Of a stretch of DNA of 64,000 bases, positions 1-9,079 are shown one piece after another (positions within the stretch are counted from its first letter, which is position 1; each line of letters begins with the position of its first letter). Below the pieces are notes generated by a model. That model did not search any database, was not told the DNA's origin, and was given only the letters and a program-made list of their open reading frames with translations. This DNA is from CAVQGM01 sp963712065. GTDB lineage: Bacteria > Actinomycetota > Acidimicrobiia > Acidimicrobiales > Acidimicrobilacustridaceae. The position numbers and the translations under genes were made by a program. Location: the NCBI GenBank assembly GCA_963712065.1, contig CAVQGM010000002.1:248001-312000 (forward strand), given 5' to 3'.

Positions 1-7
1 CGGCCCG

Positions 8-1726
8 GTGGTTGACTGGTCGGCGATGCCGGTCACCCTCGCCGACCCGTTCTGGGCTCCCCGCCAGGAGCAGCTGCGCGCCCGCACCCTCCCCGTGATG
101 CTCGAGCGACTCGAGCGGCAGGGCGTGGTGGACGACTTCCGTCGGCTCACCGGTGCCGTCGACATCGCCCGTGAGGCGATGCACTTCAGCGACTCCGACC
201 TCTACAAGTGGCTGGAGGCGGCGGCGCTCGCCGGCCGCCTGGACCTGGCCGAGCCGGTGATCGAGCTCGTCGAGGCGGTGCAGCAGCCCGACGGGTACCT
301 CCACACCTACTACGACGCCGGGCCGGGCTCACCGCCCCGGTATGGCGACCTCGACTTCGGCCACGAGCACTACTGCGCCGGGCACCTGATCGAAGCGGCC
401 ATCGCCCACCACGAGGTGACGGGCTCGCGCCGACTGCTCGAGGTGGCGACGCGCCTGGCCGACCACCTGTGCGCCACCTTCGGCCCCGGCCGCGACGAGC
501 GCACCGACGCGCATCCCGAGCTCGAGCTGGCGCTCGCCCGGCTCGCGGCGGTCACCGGAGACGAGCGCTACCTCGACCAGGCGAGATGGGTGATCGAGCG
601 CCGCCTCGGCCACGCCGGGTCGTCGGTCGCCACCTTCGAGCTCGGCGGGCACGCGGTGCGTGCCCTCTACCTGGCGTCGGGCATCGCCGAGGTCGCGCTC
701 GCCACCGGCGACGAGCCGTGGGTCGAGGCGACGGCCAGGCTGTTCACGTCGATGGTCGACGAGCACGCCTACCCGACCGGCGCCGTCGGCGGACGCTGGC
801 TCGGCGAGTCGGTGGGCAAGCCCTACGAGCTGCCCGAGGCCATGGCCTACGCCGAGAGCTGCGCCGCGGTGGCGGCCGTCCAGCTCTCGCATCGGGTCTG
901 GCGGCTCACCGCCGACCCGCGTGCCCTCGACCAGATCGAGCTGCTGTTGTTCAACGCCGTCCCCTGCGGCGTCGGGGCCGAGGGCGACACGTGGTTCTAC
1001 TCGCAGCCCCACGCCGTGGCCGAGGTGGCCGGGGAGGTCGACCCGTGGGTGCACCCGTTCGACTACGGCTCGTCGATGGTCGTGTCGTGGTTCCCGGCCC
1101 GCCGCCACCGGTGGTTCCTCGTGCCCTGCTGCCCGCCCAACCTGGCCCGGCTGTTCGCGTCGGTGGCCCGGTACGTCGCCGAGGTCGACGCCGACGGCGA
1201 CCTGCTCGTCCACCTGCCGCTCGCCGGTCGCATCGAGGCGGGCGGCTGGGAGGTCGAGATCGACGCCTCGTATCCCGAGCACGGTCGGATCGAGGTGCGC
1301 GTCCTGGCCGCGCCCGATGGTCGCTCGGTGCGCGTGCGGACCCCGGGCTGGGCCGGGGGCCACGGGCACGAGCCGTTGCCCGCCGACGGCTGCATCTCGC
1401 TCGACGTCGGCTGGGCGTGGTGGGAGACCGACTCGCGCGTCGAGGGCGCCGCCGGTACCGCCTACCTCCGCCGAGGACCGTTGGTCCACTGCGTCGAGGG
1501 CGTCGATGCTCCTGACGTCGACCTGCGCGACCTGGTGGTCGATCCGACCCGCCCGCCGGGCGACGCCTTCATGGAGGTGGCGCGGGATGCGCGACCCCTC
1601 CATCGACCGGTGGGACCGTCGCCGGAGGAGCCACGCCCGATCCACGTACCGACCGTGCCCTACGCCGACTGGGCCAACCGGGGCACGACGACCATGCGGA
1701 TGCGCTTCCCGGTCGTCCGGTCGTAG
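8..1726 (+). CDS. GH127 beta-L-arabinofuranosidase-like glycoside hydrolase (DUF1680)
   Basis: The 572-residue product has the hallmarks of family GH127 (HypBA1 type), which releases terminal L-arabinofuranose with a zinc-bound cysteine nucleophile. Visible in the sequence are the AESC segment (Glu283, Cys285) and the CCPPN motif (Cys374-Cys375), which match the Glu/Cys zinc ligands and catalytic cysteine of the family. The N-terminal two thirds read as an (alpha/alpha) barrel and the last 170 residues as a beta domain. No signal peptide is seen. The frame stays open to the left edge, so the GTG at 8 may be internal and the gene may begin outside the window. Family assignment is firm; the exact sugar is inferred. 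Confidence 0.88.
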   Translation: MVDWSAMPVTLADPFWAPRQEQLRARTLPVMLERLERQGVVDDFRRLTGAVDIAREAMHFSDSDLYKWLEAAALAGRLDLAEPVIELVEAVQQPDGYLHTYYDAGPGSPPRYGDLDFGHEHYCAGHLIEAAIAHHEVTGSRRLLEVATRLADHLCATFGPGRDERTDAHPELELALARLAAVTGDERYLDQARWVIERRLGHAGSSVATFELGGHAVRALYLASGIAEVALATGDEPWVEATARLFTSMVDEHAYPTGAVGGRWLGESVGKPYELPEAMAYAESCAAVAAVQLSHRVWRLTADPRALDQIELLLFNAVPCGVGAEGDTWFYSQPHAVAEVAGEVDPWVHPFDYGSSMVVSWFPARRHRWFLVPCCPPNLARLFASVARYVAEVDADGDLLVHLPLAGRIEAGGWEVEIDASYPEHGRIEVRVLAAPDGRSVRVRTPGWAGGHGHEPLPADGCISLDVGWAWWETDSRVEGAAGTAYLRRGPLVHCVEGVDAPDVDLRDLVVDPTRPPGDAFMEVARDARPLHRPVGPSPEEPRPIHVPTVPYADWANRGTTTMRMRFPVVRS

Positions 1727-1738
1727 CCGACGCCGGCG

Positions 1739-2419
1739 TCACTCGTCGAGGGGGGTCTCCCTGGGCGGCGAGAACCGAGCCAAGACGACGGTCCCGGGTC
1801 GGAGGTCGCCGTCGGCGTCCCACGCCGCGATCTGGCCGAGGGAGCGCCGACCGACCGCGGCCCGGATGATCTCGAACCGGGTCGTGCGAACCGTCGCCGT
1901 CGGCTCGCCCTCACCCACGACGGCCTCGCCCGCCTCGTGGACGATGCGCAGCCCACCGGCGTCGCCGCGAGCGGCGCCGATCCCCCTGGAAACACCCCGG
2001 AAGGCGTAGGCGATCGCGTCGCTGTCGCGCTCGCCGGGCCGGTCGAGGGCCCCGCGCACGTCGTGCTCGTGGGTCACCGCGTCGGTGATGAGCATGCCCC
2101 GCATCGAGGAGGGGAGCTCCCGGATCATCGGCTCGACCAGCTCGCTGCACCGGCTCCACTCGTCGAGCACGTCGGCGATCGGCGTGTCCCGTCGGGCGGC
2201 GACCTGGGCCTCGGTCCACCCGTCGCCGGCCACGTCGTCGAGGTTCCCCGACACCATGTCGGCCGTCGCCCCGCCGAGGTGGGCGACGACGTCGCGCACC
2301 CGCCAGGCGGGTGTGGCCGGCACGAGCCGGTCGAGCACCTCGTCGGGCAGGTCGCGCACCAACCCGGTCACCCTGAGGCGCACACCCCGGTAGGCCGAGA
2401 TCGGATCGAGGTCGCCCAT
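1739..2419 (-). CDS. DinB/maleylpyruvate isomerase-type family protein
   Basis: A 226-residue protein of the TIGR03083-like, mycothiol-dependent maleylpyruvate isomerase / DinB superfamily. It has the N-terminal helical bundle with the characteristic segment W-R-V-R-D-V-V-A-H-L followed by a conserved Asp, and a second helix carrying T-H-E-H-D. Together these give the three-residue metal site of the fold. In actinobacteria such proteins use mycothiol or another low-molecular-weight thiol as cofactor, but the substrate cannot be read here. It runs tail-to-tail with the GH127 gene with 12 bases between stops. A TAGGGT -10 lies 7 bases before the ATG, so the mRNA is probably leaderless. Confidence 0.8.
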   Translation of the reverse strand: MGDLDPISAYRGVRLRVTGLVRDLPDEVLDRLVPATPAWRVRDVVAHLGGATADMVSGNLDDVAGDGWTEAQVAARRDTPIADVLDEWSRCSELVEPMIRELPSSMRGMLITDAVTHEHDVRGALDRPGERDSDAIAYAFRGVSRGIGAARGDAGGLRIVHEAGEAVVGEGEPTATVRTTRFEIIRAAVGRRSLGQIAAWDADGDLRPGTVVLARFSPPRETPLDE

Positions 2420-2426
2420 CGCCTCG

Positions 2427-2432
2427 ACCCTA
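2427..2432 (-). promoter_or_regulatory. -10 element of the DinB/MPI-family gene (leaderless)
   Basis: TAGGGT on the minus strand with 7 bases between it and the ATG at 2419, so transcription should start at or next to the start codon. Confidence 0.5.
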
Positions 2433-2489
2433 GTGAGCGGCCGGCCTGGTGGTCGACGGCCTCGTGGAGGGCGGGTCGGGCGGGAGCGT

Positions 2490-3929
2490 TCAGAAGCCGC
2501 CGGCGGCGTAGTCGGCGAGGGCCTCGTCGATCTCGGCCTGGGCGTCGGCGAGGGCCTCCTCGGGGGCGACGCCGCCGAGCAGGACCGAGGTCAGCGAGTC
2601 GCTGAGGGCGAGCTTGGCCTGGTCGTAGGGGCCGATGAGCGGTCCGGGGAACTCGGGGTCGATCGCCGCGAGCTGACCGTTGGCGATCTCGAGCCACCCG
2701 CCGGCCAGGCTCGAGTCGAAGAACGCCCGGGCCTCGGGGCTCTCGGCCACCGAGGTTCGCAGCGGGAGGAACGAGCCGCCGGTGAGCTCGCGCAGCTGCG
2801 GCTGCTCCGTGAGCATGAACTGCACGAAGTCCCAGGCCCCGGCCTGCACCTCGGGCGGCGTGGTCGACATGACGTACCAGACCGGCCCGCCCACCTGCGT
2901 CCGGCCGGGGGCGTCGATGCCCGGGAACTCGCCGGCGCCGAGGTCGAGCCCGCTCGGGTTGGCGGACTCCCCGCCGACCTCGGCTGGGTCGAGGGTGCCG
3001 CTGAGGAAGGCCTCGATCGACGTCGCCGCGCCCGATGGCTCGATCACCATCGACGCCAGGCCGTTGGCCATGGCCAGGTACTGGTCGACCCGGCCCTCGG
3101 AGGCGGGGATCGCCTGCAGCAGGCCGTCGCGGTTCATCTCGTCGAACCAGGTGTACAGCTCGAGCGCCTCGTCGTTGTCGGCGAGGGTGGCGCGGGTGGC
3201 GGGAGCCGACCGACCGTTGTCGTTGTCGACGACGGTGGCCCCGGCGCCGGTGAGCCAGTACTCGATCTTGGTCGGCGCCAGCTCGTGCACGAACGGCTGG
3301 TCGACGACACCGGCCGCCTTGATCGCCTCGGCCGCGGCGCGGATCTCGGCCAGCGTGCCGGGCGGGTCGTCGGGGTCGAGCCCGGCCTGCTCGAAGTGGC
3401 CCTTGTTGTAGTAGATGAGCATCGAGCTCGGCGTGGCCATCGCCGGCCACAGCACGCCGTCGACCGTGAGCGCGCCGAGCACGGTGTCGGAGAACGGCGA
3501 GAGGTCGGTGTCGGCGGCGTCGACGCACGCCTGGCCCGGCAGCACCACGCCGCTGTCGATCATCACCTGGGTCATGCTGTCGTTGCCCATGAAGATGGCG
3601 GGCAGCTCGCGCGAGGGCACGGCCGCGGTGAACTTCTGCAGGAGCTCGGCGTCGTCGACGCCCTGGTTCTCGATGCGCACCCGTACCTCGTCCTGCGATG
3701 CGTTGTACTCGGCGGCGAGCTCTTCGAGGGTCGACTGCTGCTTGGCCTGCAACGAGTCCCAGAGCACGACCTCGACGGGCCCGGTGGCCTGGTCGAGGGC
3801 GTCGACCGGGCACTCGGGCAGGGCCTGGCCGTCGGAGCCGCCGTCGCCGTTGGAGCCGCTGCACGCGGCGAGGAGAGCCCCCACCAGGAGGAGGGCGAGC
3901 AGATGCCCACACGGGTTGCCTCGTCGCAC
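2490..3929 (-). CDS. Extracellular solute-binding lipoprotein, ABC sugar-transporter type
   Basis: A 479-residue family-1 solute-binding protein. The first 24 residues form a lipoprotein signal peptide (hydrophobic LLALLLVGALLAAC, lipobox Cys), followed by a Ser/Gly/Asp linker. The mature part has the SBP_bac_1 pattern: an early V-V-L-W-D-S strand, repeated calls for N-D-S-M near the hinge, and a W-Y-V-M-S segment late. It should bind a sugar or oligosaccharide outside the membrane. No permease or ATPase gene is adjacent, so it must be served by a transporter elsewhere. The GTG start lies 6 bases after a TAGGGT -10, which supports this start and a leaderless message. Confidence 0.87.
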   Translation of the reverse strand: MRRGNPCGHLLALLLVGALLAACSGSNGDGGSDGQALPECPVDALDQATGPVEVVLWDSLQAKQQSTLEELAAEYNASQDEVRVRIENQGVDDAELLQKFTAAVPSRELPAIFMGNDSMTQVMIDSGVVLPGQACVDAADTDLSPFSDTVLGALTVDGVLWPAMATPSSMLIYYNKGHFEQAGLDPDDPPGTLAEIRAAAEAIKAAGVVDQPFVHELAPTKIEYWLTGAGATVVDNDNGRSAPATRATLADNDEALELYTWFDEMNRDGLLQAIPASEGRVDQYLAMANGLASMVIEPSGAATSIEAFLSGTLDPAEVGGESANPSGLDLGAGEFPGIDAPGRTQVGGPVWYVMSTTPPEVQAGAWDFVQFMLTEQPQLRELTGGSFLPLRTSVAESPEARAFFDSSLAGGWLEIANGQLAAIDPEFPGPLIGPYDQAKLALSDSLTSVLLGGVAPEEALADAQAEIDEALADYAAGGF

Positions 3930-3935
3930 GGGGGG

Positions 3936-3941
3936 ACCCTA
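3936..3941 (-). promoter_or_regulatory. -10 element of the solute-binding lipoprotein gene (leaderless)
   Basis: TAGGGT on the minus strand, 6 bases before the GTG at 3929. Confidence 0.5.
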
Positions 3942-4002
3942 TCCCCGCCGCCCGTGACCGCCGGGTCACCCCCGAGGGTCGGTGTGACCGATGCCGGAGG
4001 GG

Positions 4003-5157
4003 TCAGATGAAGGGGAACGGCGAGTCGTCGCCGAGGGCGAGCCCGCCGACGATCTCCGCCATCCGCTCCTGGGCCACCAGGTGCTGGTTGATCGTGATGG
4101 CGTCGCGGAGCAGCCGATCGAGCGGCGAGGTGGCGTAGATCGCCTGGGTGCCGGCGGTGTCGACCATCAGCTGGGTGACCTCGCGCGCGGTGCGGAACGC
4201 GTGGATGCGCGAGAGCGCCAGCTCGACCCGGCGGTCCATCGACAGCTCGCCGCGGTCGACGAGCTCGTCCCACACCGCGTCGAGGGTCCGGTAGGTGTAG
4301 GCCCGTGTCGCACCGAGGGCCATCTCGGCGCGGGCGACGGCGCTGCGCACCCGTGGTGCGTCCCTCATCGGGGTCAGCTCGGGCAACAGCACCTTCTCGG
4401 CGGCGATCGCCTTCAGCTCGTCGATCGCCCGCCGGGCCAGCCCGAGCGGCACCCCCGCCGTGTTGGCGAAGAACATGCCGGGGAAGGCGTACAGCGCGCC
4501 GTCGCGCACCGGCGGCTCGAACAGCGAGAACGTGTGCTCTCGGGGGACGAACAGGTCGGTGGTCTCGTAGTCGTTGCTGCCGCTGCCGGCCAGCCCGGTC
4601 GTGTACCAGGTGTCGAGGATGCGCCACGACGACGCGGGTGCCATCGCCACCCGCGTCTCGGGCCGCCCGTCGGGCCCGATCACCATGTCGTCGCCGTCGA
4701 ACACGAGGCAGCCACCCACGATCACGTCGGCGTGCAGGCAGGAGCTGCCGAAGCTCCACCGTCCGCTGACGCGGTAGCCCCCGTCGACGACCTCGGCCCG
4801 GCCGGCGGGGACCAGCCAGCCGGCGGTGACGGCGTCGAGGTCGGTGAACACCTCCCGGGCGGCGACGTCGTCGAGGAACGCCGAGTAGAAGCCGGCGTCC
4901 GAGCCGATCATCACGCACCACCCCGTCGACGGGTCGGCCGTCGAGAGGATCTCGACCACCTGGGTCTGATCCGCGGGCGTCATCTCCGGCCCGCCCCTCG
5001 ACCGGGGCATCGGCATGCGGAACATGCCCGCGTCCCGCAGGTCGCGCACGAGCGGTTCGGGCAGACGGCGGGAGGCGGCGATCTCGTCGGCGGCGCGACG
5101 CACCTGCGGCGCGAGCCCTTCGGCGTTGTGGACGATGGTGGCGGCGTCGAGGGTCAC
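4003..5157 (-). CDS. Acyl-CoA-dehydrogenase-fold flavin-dependent monooxygenase (HsaA/DszC-like)
   Basis: The 384-residue product has the acyl-CoA dehydrogenase fold but reads like the group D flavin monooxygenases (HsaA, DszC, HpaB relatives). It has an N-terminal helical domain ending L-R-D-A-G-M-F-R-M-P-M-P, the S-T-G-W-C segment, the beta domain with V-S-G-R-W-S-F-G-S-S, and a C-terminal Acyl-CoA_dh_2 helical bundle. Such enzymes use reduced FMN/FAD supplied by a separate reductase to hydroxylate aromatic or sulfur compounds. No reductase gene is next to it, and the substrate cannot be inferred from the neighbours. An acyl-CoA dehydrogenase proper is less likely because the usual catalytic-base context is absent. 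Confidence 0.78.
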   Translation of the reverse strand: MTLDAATIVHNAEGLAPQVRRAADEIAASRRLPEPLVRDLRDAGMFRMPMPRSRGGPEMTPADQTQVVEILSTADPSTGWCVMIGSDAGFYSAFLDDVAAREVFTDLDAVTAGWLVPAGRAEVVDGGYRVSGRWSFGSSCLHADVIVGGCLVFDGDDMVIGPDGRPETRVAMAPASSWRILDTWYTTGLAGSGSNDYETTDLFVPREHTFSLFEPPVRDGALYAFPGMFFANTAGVPLGLARRAIDELKAIAAEKVLLPELTPMRDAPRVRSAVARAEMALGATRAYTYRTLDAVWDELVDRGELSMDRRVELALSRIHAFRTAREVTQLMVDTAGTQAIYATSPLDRLLRDAITINQHLVAQERMAEIVGGLALGDDSPFPFI

Positions 5158-5200
5158 CGCTGCAGCCTCGCACCCGACGCCGGTCGGTGCCCGAGCATCC

Positions 5201-6046
5201 TCACCCGGTGGTCATCCGGTACATGACCTGGGCCGCGCCGCTGTCGTCGCGCAGCGTCAGCATCTCGCCGGTGATCTCGTAGGTGGTCGTCGCGTTCAGG
5301 GCGGCGACGTATCGGGCCTCGAGTGCATCGACCTCGCCTCCGCAGGACGCGGACCCCGACGCGATGCCGGTGAACGTGAGCCCCTGCTCGTCGGTGGTGG
5401 CATAGGTGCCGGCGAGCGGGTTGCACCCACCGAACCCGCTGAAGGTGCCCTCCGGTCCGAACGTGGCGGTGAGCGCGTCGGTCAAGGCCGTCCCCTCCAC
5501 CGCGTCGCGCCCGTTGTTCACGCCCGTCGCGACCCACGACGTGCCCTCGAGGCCGCCGATGCCCGGTCGGTAGGTGAGCAGCACGGCGCCCGACGCGTCG
5601 CTGAGCACGAGGTTGCCGTCGGTGGTCGCGTAGCTCGCGACCCGGGGGAGGAGTTGGACCAGTGCGGTCTCCTGGTCCTGCAACGAGGCGGTGAGGCAGG
5701 CCATCTGCGTGGTGCCGACCGGCTGGATCGTGAGCGACGAGCCGGACGCCTCGTACGAGCCGAAGAAGCGGTTGCACCCGGTCGAGCCGCTGAGCGATCC
5801 GGCGGCCTGGAAGGCGAGGTCGGCCAGGCCGTCGGTGGACGCCGGTGTCGTGCCGCCCGCGGCCTGGTAGCTCGCGAGCGCCCAGGAGGTGCCGGGCAAC
5901 GGCGTGGCCGCGGGGCTGCCGATCGTCGAGCTGGTCGGGGTCGACGCGGTGCCCCCCGAGGAGGTGTCGTCGCGCTCGCTGCCGCACGCGGTCATCGCCG
6001 CGACGGCGCAGACCGCCAGCAGCGACAGGGTCAGGCGGGTTGGCAT
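5201..6046 (-). CDS. Lipoprotein with two META (HslJ-like) domains
   Basis: 281 residues beginning at the ATG at 6046, which has GAGGAG just upstream; a longer reading frame exists but its N-terminal extension does not look coding. A signal peptide ending L-x-x-C (A-A-M-T-A-C-G-S) makes it a lipoprotein. Two META domains follow, each recognisable by the glycine/cysteine core: G-S-T-G-C-N-R-F-F-G-S-Y in the first and F-G-G-C-N-P-L-A-G-T-Y in the second. META/HslJ domains are known from heat-inducible and secreted bacterial proteins of unclear biochemical role. The duplication within one chain is clear; the function is not. Confidence 0.85.
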   Translation of the reverse strand: MPTRLTLSLLAVCAVAAMTACGSERDDTSSGGTASTPTSSTIGSPAATPLPGTSWALASYQAAGGTTPASTDGLADLAFQAAGSLSGSTGCNRFFGSYEASGSSLTIQPVGTTQMACLTASLQDQETALVQLLPRVASYATTDGNLVLSDASGAVLLTYRPGIGGLEGTSWVATGVNNGRDAVEGTALTDALTATFGPEGTFSGFGGCNPLAGTYATTDEQGLTFTGIASGSASCGGEVDALEARYVAALNATTTYEITGEMLTLRDDSGAAQVMYRMTTG

Positions 6047-6146
6047 GGTCGGGCTCCTCGTCGGGGTGGCGGCCGCGCCCACATCGTGCCAGCCGAGGCA
6101 CGTGCTGTCCGGTCTGGGGCAGGGGACGGCGGGGGGAGCGAGGTCT

Positions 6147-6152
6147 AGGGTG
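6147..6152 (+). promoter_or_regulatory. Probable -10 of the DUF1269 gene
   Basis: TAGGGT about 50 bases upstream of the ATG at 6204. The transcript would carry a leader with a GAGAGGGAG ribosome-binding site. Confidence 0.35.
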
Positions 6153-6203
6153 GCGACGGAGCCGTCGAGAGCCGACGGCCGACGAGAGGGAGCGAACGCG
6201 CCG

Positions 6204-6746
6204 ATGGCGGCAGATCTCATCGTGCTCAACTTCGACACGCCCAAGGGGGCCCAGCAGGCGGTCGCCGCGGTGGCCGCGCTGCAGGAGCTGAACTACGCGT
6301 GGATCGACGACCTGGCCGTGGTCGAGCGCACCCACTCCGGCCACACCAGGGTGCACACCACCCACGGCTCGGTCGCCGGGGGCGCCTTCTGGGGCGGCCT
6401 GGCCGGCATGTTCGTCGGCCTGCTGTGGCCGCCGCTGTTCTTCCTCGGGCTGTGGGGGGCCGGACTGGGCATCGGCGCCCTCATCGGGAAGGCGACCAAG
6501 GAGTCGGGCCTCGACCAGGACATGCTGCGGCAGGTGAAGGACTCGGTGGCCCCCGGCACCTCCGCGCTGGTGCTCATCGGCGCCAGCGGCGACGTCGAGG
6601 AGATGAACCGGGCCTTCGGGCCGTACCACCCCTCGAGCGTGCAGCGCCACGAGCTGAGCGACGAGACGGTCGAGCACTTCAAGAAGGCCATGGAGGAGGC
6701 GCCGCAGCAGGACGAGGTCGACGCCGCCCACGAGGCCAAGGACTGA
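6204..6746 (+). CDS. DUF1269 family membrane-associated protein
   Basis: 180 residues with the DUF1269 layout. A ferredoxin-like N-terminal half (strand L-I-V-L-N-F-D-T, then helix A-A-V-A-A-L-Q-E-L and V-V-E-R) is followed by a Gly-rich hydrophobic hairpin around residues 60-95. The C-terminal part has S-A-L-V-L-I-G and an acidic tail. The ATG has GAGAGGGAG in front. The family is widespread and uncharacterised; glycine-zipper-like hairpins suggest membrane insertion. It stands alone on the plus strand, ten bases before the sulfatase gene. Confidence 0.8.
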   Translation: MAADLIVLNFDTPKGAQQAVAAVAALQELNYAWIDDLAVVERTHSGHTRVHTTHGSVAGGAFWGGLAGMFVGLLWPPLFFLGLWGAGLGIGALIGKATKESGLDQDMLRQVKDSVAPGTSALVLIGASGDVEEMNRAFGPYHPSSVQRHELSDETVEHFKKAMEEAPQQDEVDAAHEAKD

Positions 6747-6755
6747 CCGACCGTC

Positions 6756-9011
6756 GTGCCGCCCGCCAGCGAACCGTCCTTCGCCGGCGTCGTCGGGCGC
6801 ACCGTCGCCGACTCGGAGCCGTGGTGGCCGGACGCCCCGTGGGAGGGAAGGCCCCGCCGAGACGTGGTGGTGATCGTGCTCGACGACGTCGGGTTCGCCG
6901 ACCTCGGCTGCTACGGGTCCGAGATCGCCACGCCGAACATCGACGCCCTTGCCGCCGGCGGCCTCCGTTACACGGAGTTCCACACCACCACCCTCTGCTC
7001 GCCCACGCGCGCCTGCCTGCTGACCGGGCGCAACCACCACGCCGTCGGCATGTCGATGGTGGCCGAGTGGGACACGGGCTTCCCCAACGGCCGGAGCCGG
7101 GTCACGCCCGCCGCCGCGACCCTCGCCGAGGTGCTGGGTGACGACGGCTACGCCACGTTCGCGGTGGGGAAGTGGCATCTGGCGCCGCCCGCCGAGCAGA
7201 CCCAGGCCGGTCCGTTCCACAACTGGCCGCTGGCCAAGGGGTTCGACCGGTACTACGGCTTCCTGCAGGGCTACACCGACCAGTTCCACCCCGAGCTGGT
7301 GCAGGACAACACCGTCATCGACCCGCCGGCCCGCCCCGACGACGGCTACCACCTCAGCGAGGACCTGGCCGACCACGCCGTGGCCTTCGTCGGCGACCAC
7401 CTGGCGCTCACCCCCGACCGCCCCTTCTTCGTCTACCTCGCCTTCGGCGCCTGCCACTGGCCCCTCCAGGCCCCGACGGAGTACCTCGACCGCTACCGCG
7501 GTCGCTACGACGTCGGCTGGGACGAGATCCGTGCCGAGCGGTTCGCCCGGCAACGCGAGCTCGGCGTGGTGCCCGACAGCGCCGCACTGCCGCCCCACGA
7601 CGACCTCGTGCGGCCGTGGGACGACCTGCGCGACGACCAGCGGGTGTTCGCCGCCCGTCTGCAGGAGGCCTATGCCGGCTTCCTCGAGCACACCGACGCC
7701 CAGATCGGTCGGGTGATCGATCACCTCCGCGCCGCGGGTCGGCTCGACGACACCATCGTGGTGCTGCTGTCCGACAACGGCGCCAGCTCCGAGGGCGGAC
7801 CCCAGGGCATCCTCAACATCACCCGGTTCTTCAACGCCATGCCCAGCGACATCGACCAGGCCAGGGACCGGCTGGACGAGATCGGCGGGCCGACGGTGCA
7901 GGTCGCCTATCCGGCAGGGTGGGCCGAGGCGTCGAACACGCCGGTGCGCCGTTACAAGGGCACCACCCACGGGGGCGGGGTACGCGATCCGCTCATCGTC
8001 CACTGGCCGGGCGGCATCGCCGACGGCGGTGGCATCCGGCGGCAGTTCCACCACGTGATCGACGTGTTCCCGACCATCGCCGAGGTGGTCGGTGTCGAGG
8101 TGCCGACGATCCACCGAGGCGTCGAGCAGATGCCGGTCCACGGCACCAGCCTCGCCTACACCTTCGCCGACCCCGATGCCCGTGGGCGCCGTCGTCGCCA
8201 GCACTTCGAGATGGCGGGCCACCGCGCCATCTGGGTCGACGGGTGGAAGGCGGTGACCTTCCACCCGGCCTCCTCGTCGTTCGACGACGACCGGTGGGAG
8301 CTCTACCACGTGGCCGAGGACTTCTCCGAGCTCGACGACCTCGCCGCCGAGGAGCCCGAGCGCCTCGAGCAGCTCGTCGCGGCGTGGTGGGAGGAGGCCG
8401 AACGGTACGGGGTGCTCCCCCTCGACGACCGGGTGGTCGAGCGCGTCGCCCACCTCGGACCGCCGTGGTCGCCGCGGCGGCGCACGTCGTTCTCGTTCCC
8501 GGGGGCCGCGGCGCGCATCCCGGCCGTCGGCGTGCCGGCGGTGGTGAACCGGTCGTTCGAGATCCGGGCCGTCGTCGATCGCTCCTCGCCCGACGACGGC
8601 GGCGTGCTGGTCGCCCACGGCGGCGTCGGTGGTGGCTACGCGCTGTACGTGCAGGACGCCCGGCTCGTCTACGAGTACGACCACGCCGGCGAACGCACGC
8701 GTCTCGTCTCCGACGCCGAGGTGCCGCTCGGGACGTCGGTGCTCTCGCTGCGGTTCGAGCGCACCGGCACGCTGACCGGCACGGCCCGGCTCGCCATCGA
8801 CGGGACGTCGGCGGGGGAGACCACCGTGCGCCGGACCCTCGGGCTGATGCCGTCGACCCGCGGGTTCCAGGTCGGCCGCGACACCCAGTCGCCGGCCAGC
8901 CCGAACTACGACGCGCCGTTCCCGTTCTCCGGTCGGCTGCACCGCGTCGAGGTCGACCTCGACGACGACGCCGGGCCGGTCACGATCCACGACCTGCTCG
9001 CCGGCGACTGA
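6756..9011 (+). CDS. Type I sulfatase (arylsulfatase family) with C-terminal beta-sandwich
   Basis: The 751-residue product is a formylglycine-dependent sulfatase. The metal-binding LDDVG lies at residues 42-46 and the sulfatase signature C81-S-P-T-R-A-C-L-L-T-G-R follows; Cys81 should be oxidised to formylglycine. Further alkaline-phosphatase-superfamily landmarks are G-K-W-H-L, L-S-D-N-G-A and K-G-T-T-H-G-G. After about residue 590 a lectin-like beta-sandwich follows, with repeated beta strands and no catalytic motifs, probably for substrate or surface binding. No signal peptide is visible, so it acts in the cytoplasm or leaves by an unusual route. Neither the formylglycine-generating enzyme nor an anaerobic maturase is encoded in the window. 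The GTG start follows the DUF1269 stop closely. Confidence 0.9.
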   Translation: MPPASEPSFAGVVGRTVADSEPWWPDAPWEGRPRRDVVVIVLDDVGFADLGCYGSEIATPNIDALAAGGLRYTEFHTTTLCSPTRACLLTGRNHHAVGMSMVAEWDTGFPNGRSRVTPAAATLAEVLGDDGYATFAVGKWHLAPPAEQTQAGPFHNWPLAKGFDRYYGFLQGYTDQFHPELVQDNTVIDPPARPDDGYHLSEDLADHAVAFVGDHLALTPDRPFFVYLAFGACHWPLQAPTEYLDRYRGRYDVGWDEIRAERFARQRELGVVPDSAALPPHDDLVRPWDDLRDDQRVFAARLQEAYAGFLEHTDAQIGRVIDHLRAAGRLDDTIVVLLSDNGASSEGGPQGILNITRFFNAMPSDIDQARDRLDEIGGPTVQVAYPAGWAEASNTPVRRYKGTTHGGGVRDPLIVHWPGGIADGGGIRRQFHHVIDVFPTIAEVVGVEVPTIHRGVEQMPVHGTSLAYTFADPDARGRRRRQHFEMAGHRAIWVDGWKAVTFHPASSSFDDDRWELYHVAEDFSELDDLAAEEPERLEQLVAAWWEEAERYGVLPLDDRVVERVAHLGPPWSPRRRTSFSFPGAAARIPAVGVPAVVNRSFEIRAVVDRSSPDDGGVLVAHGGVGGGYALYVQDARLVYEYDHAGERTRLVSDAEVPLGTSVLSLRFERTGTLTGTARLAIDGTSAGETTVRRTLGLMPSTRGFQVGRDTQSPASPNYDAPFPFSGRLHRVEVDLDDDAGPVTIHDLLAGD

Positions 9012-9066
9012 CCCGTCGCGATCCCTGGCCGTGGGCCCGTGCTGGGACTTGCCGCCTCCGGGTCAC

Positions 9067-9072
9067 TACCGT
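9067..9072 (+). promoter_or_regulatory. -10 element of the beta-lactamase-like gene (leaderless)
   Basis: TACCGT followed after 7 bases by GTG at 9080. This favours that codon over the in-frame GTG at 9071, which overlaps the hexamer. Confidence 0.5.
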
Positions 9073-9079
9073 GCACGAC

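Noticed and set aside
5154..5200. A small gene between the flavin monooxygenase and META genes
   Set aside because: Only 43 bases separate them and no open frame with a start fits.
5154..8990. A 1278-codon minus-strand open frame
   Set aside because: It lies antisense to the META lipoprotein region, DUF1269 and sulfatase genes. Its translation is Arg/Gly/Val/His-rich without family motifs, as expected for a shadow in very GC-rich DNA.
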